A program made the translations under genes and the position numbers. From NCBI GenBank assembly GCA_009760855.2, contig WPIO01000007.1:3339501-3403500 (forward strand): 64,000 nucleotides of DNA. The letters are read 5' to 3'. Numbering within the stretch: the stretch's first letter is position 1; each line of letters opens with the position of its first letter. This DNA is from Cristatella mucedo (taxonomy: Eukaryota > Bryozoa > Phylactolaemata > Cristatellidae). The notes under the pieces were generated by a model. The model ran no database searches and had not been told where the DNA came from. It saw only the letters and a program-made list of their open reading frames with translations. This document shows, piece after piece, positions 36,843 to 46,804 of the stretch.

Positions 36843-38147
36843 TGTAGCGGCCTTGCTGGCCTTGGCTGAGTGATAGCGCGAACAAGAGCTGTTCGGTGGC
36901 GGGCTAGAGCTCCTTTGTCCTGGAGCAGTGGGCCAGAGGAGCGTCAGTGCGGGTACAGAGGAAGCGCTTAAGAGCAAGCCAGGAAGCTCTGAGACGAGCG
37001 GTGGCGATTCGGCCTTTAGACTTGGTACGGTACGCATGGAAGCGGCTGATTGATGTTGGCTGGCCTGTCAACCTCCACCTTCACTCGTTCCAAGAAAGAA
37101 TCGTCTGGAACCCATTCGCCATTCAAGCTGGACAGAGGTGTCCTTCCAGTGGCCTATATTCCTTGCCGTAATGGGCCGGGGTATCGGGCCCAATACCACT
37201 AGGTGCTTGCCCCATTGTTTCAGCTAGGTATTTAAGAGTCGAGCGACGCCCGGAGACGCTCGCTCTTGGTCTTACGGTCTTTTGTCTTTGGTCCGGCTTC
37301 GACGCCGTCGCACTCGTTTCTCTGAAAGCGAGGGAGGAGGGCGGGCTGTTCGCCGGCGATTGACGGAACAGGACGAGACAGCGTTAGGAGGATTCGCTGG
37401 AACTCCACCGAATACGGTCGTATCGCGCCCGAGCTGGCATTTTGTGTGTCCCTTCGTGTTTTGTGCTTCTTTTGTGTCGTGTGTGCGCGCTAGCACGTGG
37501 TCTCGGCATAGGGATTTGCCGGTGCGGGCGTAGTTGGCGTGTGTGGAGCCCTAGTTCCCCAGTTAGGGTTTAGGCTTCGGTTCGCGCTTCAGTGTGGAGA
37601 AGTATTTCCTCCGCAGGAGTGCTTGAGTTGGCGTGTGTGGAGTATTCCTGTCGCACTGGTGGAAACCGAGTTCTAGTTCTCCGGGTAGGGTTTAGACTCC
37701 GGTTCGCGCTTCAGTGTGGAGAAGTATTCCCTCCGCAAGAGTGTTTAAGTTGGCGTGTTTGGGGTATTCCCTCGGCACAGGTGGGAGCGGATTCCTAGTT
37801 CACCGGTTAGGGTTTAGGGTCCGGGTCTCGCTTAGTGTGGAGGAGTATTCCCTCTGCAAGAGTGTTAGTGCAGCTGAGAACGTGCGAGGAGTGTGGAGAT
37901 AAAGCTGAACTAGACGCACAGCGACTTTGTGCGATTGCGAATAAAGTTCAGTAAAATCCGCAATTTGTGCGTCTCGCTTTCCAATTCACGCCGCGGACTC
38001 ACGACCCCCTTTAGTAACGGCAAGCAGGTCAGCGCCAGAAACGCTCGTTTCGTGGCGGCCAGCTTATTAGCACCGAACGGCATTAGACGATAGGCTACGC
38101 CGCCAAGCGGCAGGTCAAGCCTACCCCGCCGAGCCTTCGGCGTTACA
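36843..38147 (+). mobile_element. solo LTR of a retrotransposon
   Basis: This 1305-bp block begins TGTAGCGGCC and ends GGCGTTACA, with TG...CA ends and an inverted TGTA/TACA. It interrupts a TAA microsatellite: ATAA stands on both sides, which would fit a 4-bp target duplication but is not diagnostic in a repeat. Inside are a TATA-like TATTTAAG at about 37229 and, 0.7 kb later, an AATAAA (about 37940), as expected of an LTR promoter and poly(A) signal. No gag/pol frame is present, so it looks like a solo LTR left by recombination. The clade is not determined. Confidence 0.75.
37560..37872 (+). repeat. three tandem repeats of about 120 bp inside the LTR
   Basis: Three units start with a variant of GGGTTTAGGCTTCGG and continue with TTCAGTGTGGAGAAGTATTC, CTCCGCA and AGTTGGCGTGT. 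They begin near 37566, 37688 and 37810 and diverge by several substitutions. Confidence 0.85.
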
Positions 38148-38876
38148 ATAATAATGCTATAGAAATAAACCAGATAGAAGTGCTAGCTTCTGTCGATTAT
38201 CTGTGCATACATAACTAACCTCAAAGCCACGATACCGTACTTTCAGACACACGGACCTAAAGCCTGGAGCGTATATATCCAGACTGAGAACACGACATAC
38301 TATGTCTTAGAGACATAAGCTGCTACAAGCACAATAGATGGCAAAACAAGCAGCTACATGGGGGGGGGCAGGGGTGGAAGCTGGGAAAGGTTTAGATCCA
38401 ACTCATATAGCTGCATTATTGCTGATGACAATGTGCTCACACACAAACTCGCCTACACGCTCACGCACCCTCGTATGGATGCACACTCACACGGATAGAC
38501 AAGCACACGCTCGCACACACAGACATGCACAACCACGAAAACACTCGTGAATTCACACACACATCCGCACGCACCACACACAAGCACACGCTCGCGCGCG
38601 CGCACACACACACACACACACACTCACTCGCAGGGGTGAGTCAGCACACACAAAAGCTTCTGCACTCAAGTTTGAACTTAGAATATTGCTACCCTCAAGC
38701 ACGCAGTACAGTGCCAGGACTGGCTAACTGTAGCCTGGGACTAGTAAGCACCTTCGACCTGCTTTAACTTGGTGTCAAGAGCCGTCCACTCAATCGTCGG
38801 CAGAACATTAATGAAGGCCGAGGCTGCAATAAAACACTGCCCACGATGGCATGCACAGCTACAAAACATAGTAATA
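38148..38876 (-). other. tim intron with CA-rich stretch
   Basis: An imperfect CA/CG repeat runs from about 38430 to 38625. No gene is supported. Confidence 0.6.
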
Positions 38877-39130
38877 CTAATAATAATGATAATCACATTT
38901 GTATAGAATCCTGGGAGATTTGAATCTCTTTCAAGCCATTTTATGGATGCTGCACAGAAAGCATTACCAAATGATTGGTGGTAACATCTGCAACGCAGCA
39001 GGCAGTGTAAGGAGCCATATGCATACGAAGGACGAATCACTAAGATCCACCAAATGCTGTAATAAACAGGCACATTTTAAGCTTGACTTAATTAAGGTAG
39101 CTACACGTCCACTAGCGCTAGGTCGCTGAT
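38877..39130 (-). mobile_element. LINE 3' end fragment
   Basis: This is a minus-strand 3' UTR of the main LINE family: TAATAATGATAATCACATTT tail, GAGATTTGAATCTCTTTCAA and GGACGAATCACTAAGATCCA. It is decayed. Confidence 0.78.
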
Positions 39131-39340
39131 ACGCAAGTGTGCAAGTGAACACAAATTAAAGCACGGTACGTTTGACGTGATACCGATGCAAGGACTACTA
39201 ACCATGGGTCCAGCGAATCTGGAAGCTGCAAGAAAATGAGCTGACTTTTTACACAGGTTATGGTCGCCAACTACTTGTTAGAATAGCTAAGCTAGTAAGA
39301 ATGCCTTCCTATTAGTACAATTTTCAGTAACAAGACCTAT

Positions 39341-39342
<2 letters not shown>

Positions 39343-39394
<52 letters not shown>
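39343..39394 (+). repeat. (TA)n microsatellite
   Basis: This TA run of about 52 bp lies directly left of the palindrome at 39395-39560. Confidence 0.95.
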
Positions 39395-39398
<4 letters not shown>

Positions 39399-39446
39399 GC
39401 CTAGAAAGAGATTTAGCTCTCTTGGGTTGCTGTACAAATGTATTAC

Positions 39447-39508
<62 letters not shown>

Positions 39509-39560
39509 GTAATACATTTGTACAGCAACCCAAGAGAGCTAAATCTCTTTCTAGGCATTT
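39395..39560. repeat. perfect 166-bp palindrome of LINE/SINE 3' tails
   Basis: Two 56-bp arms (39395-39450 and 39505-39560) are exact reverse complements by eye and flank a (TA)27 centre that is itself self-complementary. Each arm is a 3' tail of the LINE/SINE type (AGAGATTTAGCTCTCTTGGG and so on). The right arm continues into a LINE remnant on the minus strand. Confidence 0.93.
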
Positions 39561-40200
39561 CACATGCAAGGGAAAGGCACGTGACGTGAACAAAGCCTAG
39601 GCGATTTTCAAACTACTATCCACCCATTTCCAGGTTTCTGATTTGTACAACACCCAAAGAGAACGATATCTCTTTTTATGTATTTCACATAAACTAGAAT
39701 GAAGGCATGTCAATTGGTAAGTGATAACATGCACAATTTAAACATGCAGAAGCACAAATAGATAAAAAAAATCACGAGAATGAAGCAGAGGCTGTCAGGA
39801 ACTGGTGGCCTATTAGCTTTATTTTTTACATGTCGTATAGTCAGGGGCAACGTGACATCAGTCACTAGCTCAACAGTTTGAGAGCATAAGAACTGAACGG
39901 CAGGTTCTCAAAGGATTTGCAGTTCGTTAAAGGTACGGCTGAGCGAATCGAGTCAGCAGGGCCGGCGGTACGGTGTGAAGCATGACGAGACAGTATTTCC
40001 GATAGGCAGGCGGGAGCAAAAGAACGAAGGGACTTAAAAGTAACCGAACCTTGTAGTTATTACGCTGCTTGACGGATAGCCAGTGCAGGTCGGTAAGATG
40101 GGCATAATGTGGCAAATGCGAGGTTCATGACCGATACGCCAAGCTGCAAAGTTGTGCACCAACAGCAACGGCAAGCAGCTTATTGCACAGGCTCAGTTAC
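39505..40200 (-). mobile_element. decayed LINE 3' part
   Basis: This follows the minus-strand 3' UTR and RT C-terminus of the main LINE. Frame remnants at 39930-40115 read TDLHWLSVKQRNNYKV (equal to ADLHWLPVKQRIDFKV). There is no intact frame. Confidence 0.83.
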
Positions 40201-40708
40201 ATCCATGAGGAGTGACCATGCAAGCGTAGGCACTGTGCTACTGCACGAGTAGGGATAGTATCTTCGAACGGTTGTCTGTCGTCTGTGTTAGTCACAGTAT
40301 CACACCTATTAATCCAACAGAGACGCACGAACAAACTGCCTCAGTTTAGAGCAATGATTTACCGGTTCAAATTTTAAAATGCAAAGTAGTGCATCGGTAG
40401 GAGGCAGACACATCCATTAATCAGCCGTTCACAAGTGGCAGCAGGGCTGCTCTCCAAAGAAGCAGACAGCACACAGGTAGGCCTTTTCAGGAGCTTGCAT
40501 TCGACACGGTATCTACATTCCTTTCTGGTGAACCAAGAACTCAGTAAAAGCTCAGGGAGAGCCCAGCCCAGTGGCTGTGCTATGGCAAGGATGCTTGCAT
40601 CTTTACTGGACGATGACACAACCACCCGCCACAGTAAGCAACAAACTAGGCCTCGGTAAGCAACAAACTCTGATCAGCATGCAGAAGCCCGGAGACGCAT
40701 TTACTTAC
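40201..40708 (-). other. tim intron, no recognised feature
   Basis: I see no supported feature between the LINE remnant and tim exon 2. Confidence 0.5.
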
Positions 40709-40865
40709 TTGACACAGTGACTGAAAAGGTCCAGGTTTCCCAGACAGAACTTCAATGTGTGCCTCACGTGAGCCGACAGCAAGCTTGATGTTAAAATGTA
40801 GTGCCGCACCGGGTAGCTTACTGGGTCGTCTTTGTACAGCTTGACCAGGAGTAGGCTAAGCATCT
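40709..40865 (-). CDS. tim: timeless exon 2
   Basis: This 157-bp exon encodes MLSLLLVKLYKDDPVSYPVR, then HYILTSSLLSAHVRHTLKFC and LGNLDLFSHCV. It corresponds to ILEEINYKLTYEDQTLRTFR and SDLIPLLENAKDDAVLESVI of Drosophila TIM. The acceptor is GAACGTAG (67-66 of 40860s) and the donor is GTCAA|GTAAGT (40708). It begins with AG, which makes Glu with the last G of exon 1 (DCL-E-MLS), and ends with AA, which makes Lys with exon 3. Both joins are in phase. Confidence 0.92.
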
Positions 40866-40890
40866 CTACGTTCACAAAGAAGAAGACCAT

Positions 40891-42181
40891 AATAATATTG
40901 CACTTGATAAAGTGCCCTCAGAGAACTTAATCTCTTTCTAGGCGCTTTACATTTGCTGCAAAGTGATACGCAATAGAATAATAAGTAAAATCATGCTTGA
41001 AAAACAAACAAAATGAACAACATGGTTAGGGGTTACATGCACTGGGTCAGCATGCAAATGTGGTTAGTGGCAGCATGAACAGTGTCAGCACGCATAAGCA
41101 CATCGAGGACGAATCACAAGGACCCACTAAATGCTGTCCTAAATAGGTATGTTTTTAAGTTTCTTTTAAATGTGGTCAGGTCAGGGGATGTTCTGATGCA
41201 GGTCGGGAGGGAGTTCCAGGCTGTGGGAGCATACGAACTAAATGCACGGTCTCCAAAGGATTTAAGGTTTGTACGAGGTATTTCTAGACTGTTGGATTCC
41301 GAAAAGCGAGTGGTACGATGCTTTGCCTGATGGGGTAGTATATCTGAAAGGTAGGCTGGAGCCATAGAATGAAGAGACCTAAAAGTGAGCGACAAAACCT
41401 TGAAGTCAATCCGTTGCTTGACTGGTAGCCAGTGCAGGTCGGCGAGAAGTGGAGTAATGTGGCAACTGCGCCGCTCACGACAGACAAGCCTAGCTGCAGA
41501 GTTTTGCACCAGCTGCAATCGCCTGATCGCACATGCTGGTAGGCCTGTAAGCAGTGAGTTGCAGAAGTCGAGACGAGATGTCACGAATGCATGGACCAAC
41601 TTGGACGTGGTATCCTTATCTAAACAAGCCCTAATTTTAGCAATGTTATGAAGCTGAAAATAGGCTGATTTGACTGTGGAGCTGATGTGGTCGTCTAACG
41701 AGAGGTCGCTTTGGAATATGACACCTAGATTTCGAGCTGATGCAACTGGAGATATGCTGGCAGAGCCAATTTTGAAAGTCAGCCTTTCCAATTTCTGAAT
41801 AACACTAGGTTTGCCCATAACTAGTAAGTTAGTTTTATCATCGTTTAGTTTTAGAAAATTTGCTGCCATCCATGATCGGATGTCATCAATGCATGCAGCA
41901 AGTGAGTTGAGAGAATTTGAGGTGCTCGAAGGCTGGGAGGGATCAAAGCAAAGGTACAACTGAGTGTCATCCGCATAGAAGTGAAAGCCTAGATTGTGCT
42001 TGGCAATCACATCAGCGAGAGGGAGAGTATAAACGGTGAAAAGGACCGGACCTAGCACAGAGCCCTGAGGTAATCCATATTTTAGAGGTACTTCAGATGA
42101 TCTTTGTCCATTCACGTCAACACTCTGGAGTCTCCCACTGAGATAGGACCTGAACCACTGCAAAGCAGTGCCAGTGATGCC
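40891..42181 (-). mobile_element. 5'-truncated LINE, RT domain (L2/CR1/Rex1-like)
   Basis: A 357-residue frame (42187-41114) is the C-terminal half of a reverse transcriptase. It carries the block-B motif GLPQGSVLGPVLFTVY and the catalytic FYADDTQLY, then the thumb and tail region ending AWNSLPTCIRTSPDL. The endonuclease and the N-terminal RT blocks, including the first catalytic Asp, are missing. The 3' UTR ends in an ATAATATTA tail beside tim exon 2. The whole copy sits in tim intron 1. Confidence 0.92.
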
Positions 42182-42310
42182 CATCAACCATCAGCCTACT
42201 GCAAATACGAAGCAGCAGCCGCGGCAGCAGCAGCAGAAGCGAGCCAAGGACGGACACAACCTGTCGACATATCGCACGAGCTTTTCTTGCACGTCGGGGC
42301 AAGCACTCAC

Positions 42311-42410
42311 CGAGACAGTCTTCGTCGACGATGTAGGTGTCACCGACGTGCATACCCAGATGCACATCCAGCCCATTCAAGCCGTTGGCATTCATAATGT
42401 ACCACTCCAT
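42311..42410 (-). CDS. tim: timeless exon 1 (start codon)
   Basis: This exon gives the N-terminus MEWYIMNANGLNGLDVHLGM and then HVGDTYIVDEDCL. It aligns to the Drosophila start MDWLLATPQLHSAFSSLG and SLEGDTYVVNPNAL. The GDTYxV motif just after the start is typical of TIM and Timeout. The ATG sits in a strong context (GCCATGG). The donor is CTCG|GTGAGTG (42310). A 76-codon upstream frame starting at 42570 overlaps this ATG in another phase and could reduce translation. I see no clear 5' UTR intron. Confidence 0.92.
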
Positions 42411-42555
42411 GGCAGCTGTTGGCAACGAGCTGACCTCGCAAGCCAAACCCTGCTGTCGCCTTGCTGCAACGAAGCGCCAGCAATATTGCAGCGGCAGGCG
42501 ACTGGCCGAAGGCGCAAAGCCGACCTTGACAGCCACTCCGTCGTAGTATAGTATT

Positions 42556-42606
42556 AAGCCTTACCCTCATGACTATATCTCCGATATAGTCATGAGGGTA
42601 AGGCTT
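42556..42606. promoter_or_regulatory. perfect 24-bp inverted repeat upstream of tim start
   Basis: Arms 42556-42579 and 42583-42606 are exact reverse complements (AAGCCTTACCCTCATGACTA...) with a 3-nt loop. The hairpin lies 146-196 bp upstream of the tim ATG and would be in its 5' UTR or promoter. The function is unknown. Confidence 0.85.
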
Positions 42607-42827
42607 GATACCAGCAGCCCGGCATGTTCACAGGCAAGCCGGGCTACTCAGGGCGGTTGCACAGTAACCTCATGCCTGCCTCCTGCAAGTGGCCAGCTCA
42701 TCGATCAGCTCAACCGTGGCCGCAGCAGTGTGAAGGCAGGTTGCCGACCAAGCCAACGATGGTTAGTAAGACCGGTCGACCCATGCAGTCGTTAGTATAA
42801 TGCCAACTTGCCAATTGCTAGCCCAAC

Positions 42828-45620
42828 AGATCTTATTCACATCACCGTCCAAGCAATCTCCTGTGATCTTGCCATTGACGGTTTCCTCTATTGTAATTAT
42901 TATTATTATTATTGGCCTACCCAGCTGCAGCTTTTGCCAAACGTTCTTGACTTCTCTCAGAAATAATTATAATAAAAATAAATCATAAGCAAAGCATTCT
43001 AAGAAAGTTACTTTCTCCTTCTAGGTACTTTAACAGGCTGGAAAGAAAGCATGCCAACCAATTAATCGGTAATAACGTCCATGATTGCAGCACACACAAC
43101 GAACATAAGTGACGATTCACATAATTGCTCCTGTGTCTTCGAGCAGTGATAAAGTACTGGCACATAACGATCCAGTTCGTGAATTGGAGCCTCGCAGAGA
43201 GCAATCCTTAGTTGTCTGCCCTGCCAACCTTAGCCGTGCTCATGTCGTCTTTGTCTAAGAGTAATGTGGGGTGCACGTCATCATAGAGGTATCGAGATGT
43301 CTAATCATGCAGCAGTCGTTGATTGCTCACAGCAAGGGGTTGAGAACTGCTAAAGCTCTGCTGCAGCAGTGTGGGAGAGGCTTTTGAAAAACAGCAGATC
43401 CTTAATTGACTAAACAGAAGCATACACTTGCAGGAGTAGATGATGAAACAGGTTTTTTGGGGGATCAGCCAGGTTTTTCATGCAAGAGAACTCTCAAAAT
43501 GCATAATGACTAAAGGCTACTTAAAGATAGTGAGCCCCAAAAATATTCTCTTGGGAGCTGAAACTGTGCCACAGCATCTCGGCTTCTGCTAGCCTGCTCT
43601 GAAAATAAGAGTTGCTAAGCATGCTGACCCTGTGCATGTCACCCCTAACCATATTATTCATTTTGTATGTTTTTCAAGCATGATTTTACTTACCATTCAA
43701 TTACATTTCACTTTGCAGCAAATGTAAAGCGCCTAGAGAGATTAAGTTTTCTGAGGGCGCTTTATCAAGTGAATTATTATTATTATTATTATTATTAAGC
43801 TTACAGTTCTATAATACTCAAAACAATTAGGCTTAAATACTAATTTAAATTTACACATACATTCACCTGAGGAGCACCTGCACACTGCATTGATGAATGC
43901 ATTTTTTATCTAACCTGCATCAGGGTTGCCGAGTTGCCATCATTAAGCCTGCTGCAGTCAAAGACCAGAGCACCAAACCTCTGCTTAGCTTATTCAGATC
44001 CCTCACGTTAAACTAACTCCAAGCCACATGCTGCAACATCTCTCGATACTAATGAGCAAGGCCTTTAGTTGAGTTTGCACTCATAGAAAGTAACACAACT
44101 GAAGGTCGTCTGCTGTAGGACCAAGTGCCGAACTTTAAATTAGCCGGAGTCCAAGCACTTAACTCGAGTACGGGGTTCACCTAACATTTGTATAATTCAG
44201 CTCGGTCTAGATTCAAATTCAGATTACACCTTTTCTCGTGTGCGTACACCAAGTTCTACAAGTGCAGTGTTACGGTGTGTCCCAAGCCGCTCGACATCTG
44301 TTTGCAATTTTGCCGTGTCCAAAGGGAGCTTGTTCATCCTGAAACATTAGGACAGGGTTTGACTGGATCGCCGAGCTTTGCCACCATCAGCCATCGCCTG
44401 CAACCGTGCTGCCTTCACAATGCTAGTATGTTCACTCCTGCATGAGCAGCGCCTGAGCAGTGTCGTAGTCTCGACAGTGAAAATGATGCAAAAGTCACAG
44501 TCATCACAGATAGTCTACACCTATGCTTTCCATGATAGTCGTCGCTTTTGTCGCGACCGACGACCTTCCCTTACTTCGAAGCAAATAATATCCAATAACG
44601 TAGAGACTAATATCCAATAATGTAGGTCGTTCATACGCAGCTACTTATCAGGAGGGCCTCTAGAAGTTTAGTGGCTTCACCCCACAGGACGACTTCTTTA
44701 ACAAAAGTTTTTCTCTGCTGCTACCGAAGCAGGCCACAGTGCAAAGCTTCACCACTAATGGTCTGTTTGACCAAGGCATTACCAAGGAGTATCGCTTATT
44801 GCAACGACAATTAGCTAGCTCGGTCGCGCTGGGACACAGGAAGAATTCGTTTGCTAATTCCAGGTTCTCTGTAACAACATATGCGGCCGGCTGTTACTAG
44901 TATTCACCGCTCAGAGCAGGCAGTCCCATGCAGAGGCACCCTTGCAAGGGGCACGACCGACAGCTCCGGCGAGAGCTTGGGCAGCTCCAGTGGCTGGGAA
45001 GACTAGTGGCTGCATGGGCCAACGACTGTAGGCTGTTCGGAACTGATATACTCGCTGGTCAACAGGAAACAGTGCGGCCGTCCCCCTCACACGCACACCA
45101 CGATGGGACGACGAACCGCTGGCGAAAGCGCTAGCTCCAGTGTAGAAGTGGCATGCCCATTTTCCTTCGAGTTCGCCTGCTAGACGGTTCAGTAATGCTA
45201 CTGGAACAGGCGCTAGCTAAATTGAAGCGCCGCCCGACCCGACTTCGCTGGGGCGGCGCAGGCTTATACTAGCGAGACAAGCTCAGCGGCAGTAGCAGAA
45301 CCCGAACCAGCAGTGATAGAGGCGCGGCAGGAGCTCCGAGGGTGCCCGGAGGAGCCGTACCGCTGGGCAGCGGCCGGTGCGACTGCTAGCAACACACCGT
45401 CGTCAACTCCAGAAGAGGAATTCCGCTACAGCTGAGCGATGTTGGAACAGCAAATGTTGGCGCCGCTGGAGAACGCAGCCATCAATTCAGCTGCACGCGA
45501 ATGATAACGAGGGTCATTTCGAAGTGGCGACACGTGCGGCCGCGGCACGAGCTAGCTGCTCGCGGCGGAAGTTGTCACTTTCGTCGGGTTTCCGTTCGGC
45601 CGTTTCACGCACTATAAACG
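42828..45620 (+). mobile_element. element copy A (internally deleted)
   Basis: Copy A has the same sequence order as copies B and C. Its short left piece (42828-42961) matches B at about 50180-50320 and C at about 58935-59080. It then jumps to sequence matching B at about 52310, so roughly 2 kb holding the ORF is missing. The right part (GGTACTTTAACAGGCTGG onwards) matches B 52370-54810 and C 61438-64000. It carries a LINE 3'-end insertion at 43617-43798. It is non-autonomous in structure. Confidence 0.82.
43617..43798 (+). mobile_element. LINE 3' end inserted in copy A
   Basis: Some 180 bp of the main LINE's 3' end lies on the plus strand. It has GCATGCTGACCCTGTGCATG, the AGCGCCTAGAGAGATTAAGT hairpin tail and an (ATT)n end. 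Copies B and C lack it at this point. Confidence 0.9.
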
Positions 45621-46564
45621 AGGGTCTAGCAGGGAAGGCGTAAACACACGTCGAATCGACTGACCCCCACTGAGCAGGCGTTACAGCCGCCGCCGAGACG
45701 CTGGGGATGGGTAGGCTGGCTCTAATTAGCGATCGCCGGATCCGGCTGGGCCGGTACATGCGGCGGATGAATCTGCTTTGGGGTGGGGTGAGGAACTATA
45801 AGAACTGCTGCTCCCTCCCTCCCCCCTGCAGCTTTGTAGCTGCACAGGTGCCGGTGCTTATCGCCAATGGCTGAATTGAGGTCGTAACGATCGTGCGGAA
45901 AGTATGAACGACTTGGCTACCGGCTTAGAAAGAACCATTTGCTGGTGGATCGTCGAAAGAAAAGTAACTGGGTTAGGTCGGGAGAGGGCCACTGTGGTGG
46001 CCATTGTAGTGGACGTGGCCGGTGTCTGGCATGCTGCCACGATCGCCTCGTTCTTAGCCTGCGAGAGTAAAGCGATCGTAGCGACGTGTGCCGTCGGCTG
46101 TAGGCATCTATAGCTAGGAATCTATGCCGAGGGGGGCCAGATGGCTCACATCCAGACAGTCGAAGGCCACGTTATGAGACCAGCATAAGCTTGTTTGAAA
46201 GACTTAAATTCCTCTGGCTTCGAGATTGGCTGCCTCACTAGGAAGCCAAAGAGCACAATGATAGTAGCTCTGGCTCCAGCATGGATTACCTAGGATGGCC
46301 GGCTCTGGGCAGGCTCCTCCCCCCAGTCAGGCTACTACCACAACGACCTGCCCTCTTGATGTGAACGGTTTAAATTTACCGAGCAGAGTGCCCATGGATG
46401 CCTGGTTGAAGTAGCAAGTTGAATTTTCCCCTGCCTAACAAGATGAGACAGCTGCGGCAGTGTGACCCTGGGCTGGCATCCGAACCTTCCAGGGTCGATA
46501 CAGTGGCTGCCTTTTTTCTAAGGATAGTGGTCTCTTATCCATATGTTGGTCGTGTGGGTGCCTG
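45621..46564 (+). other. spacer between copy A and LINE, no gene seen
   Basis: This sequence is GC-rich near 45660-45780, then ordinary. Short open frames overlap and lack motifs. It may hold an upstream tim promoter, but nothing proves this. Confidence 0.45.
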
Positions 46565-46804
46565 ATTATAATAATGATAATAATAACAATTCACTTGATA
46601 AAGCGCCCTCAGAGAACTTAATCTCTCTCTAGGTGCTTTACATTTAATGCAAAGTGAAATGCAATTGAATGGTAAGTAAAATCATGCTTGAAAAACAAAC
46701 GAAATGAATAATATGGTTAGAGGTGACATGCACAGGGTCAGCATGCAAATGTCGTTAGTGGCAGCATGCACAGTGTCAGCACGCATAAGCACATCAAGGA
46801 AAAA

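Noticed and set aside
37560..37830. TTAGGGTTTAGG words suggesting telomeric repeats
   Set aside because: They occur once per 120-bp unit inside the LTR, not as a tandem TTAGG or TTAGGG array.
41114..42187. Long reverse-transcriptase frame as a host gene
   Set aside because: It is a 5'-truncated LINE with a matching second copy at 46805-47999 and a LINE 3' tail.
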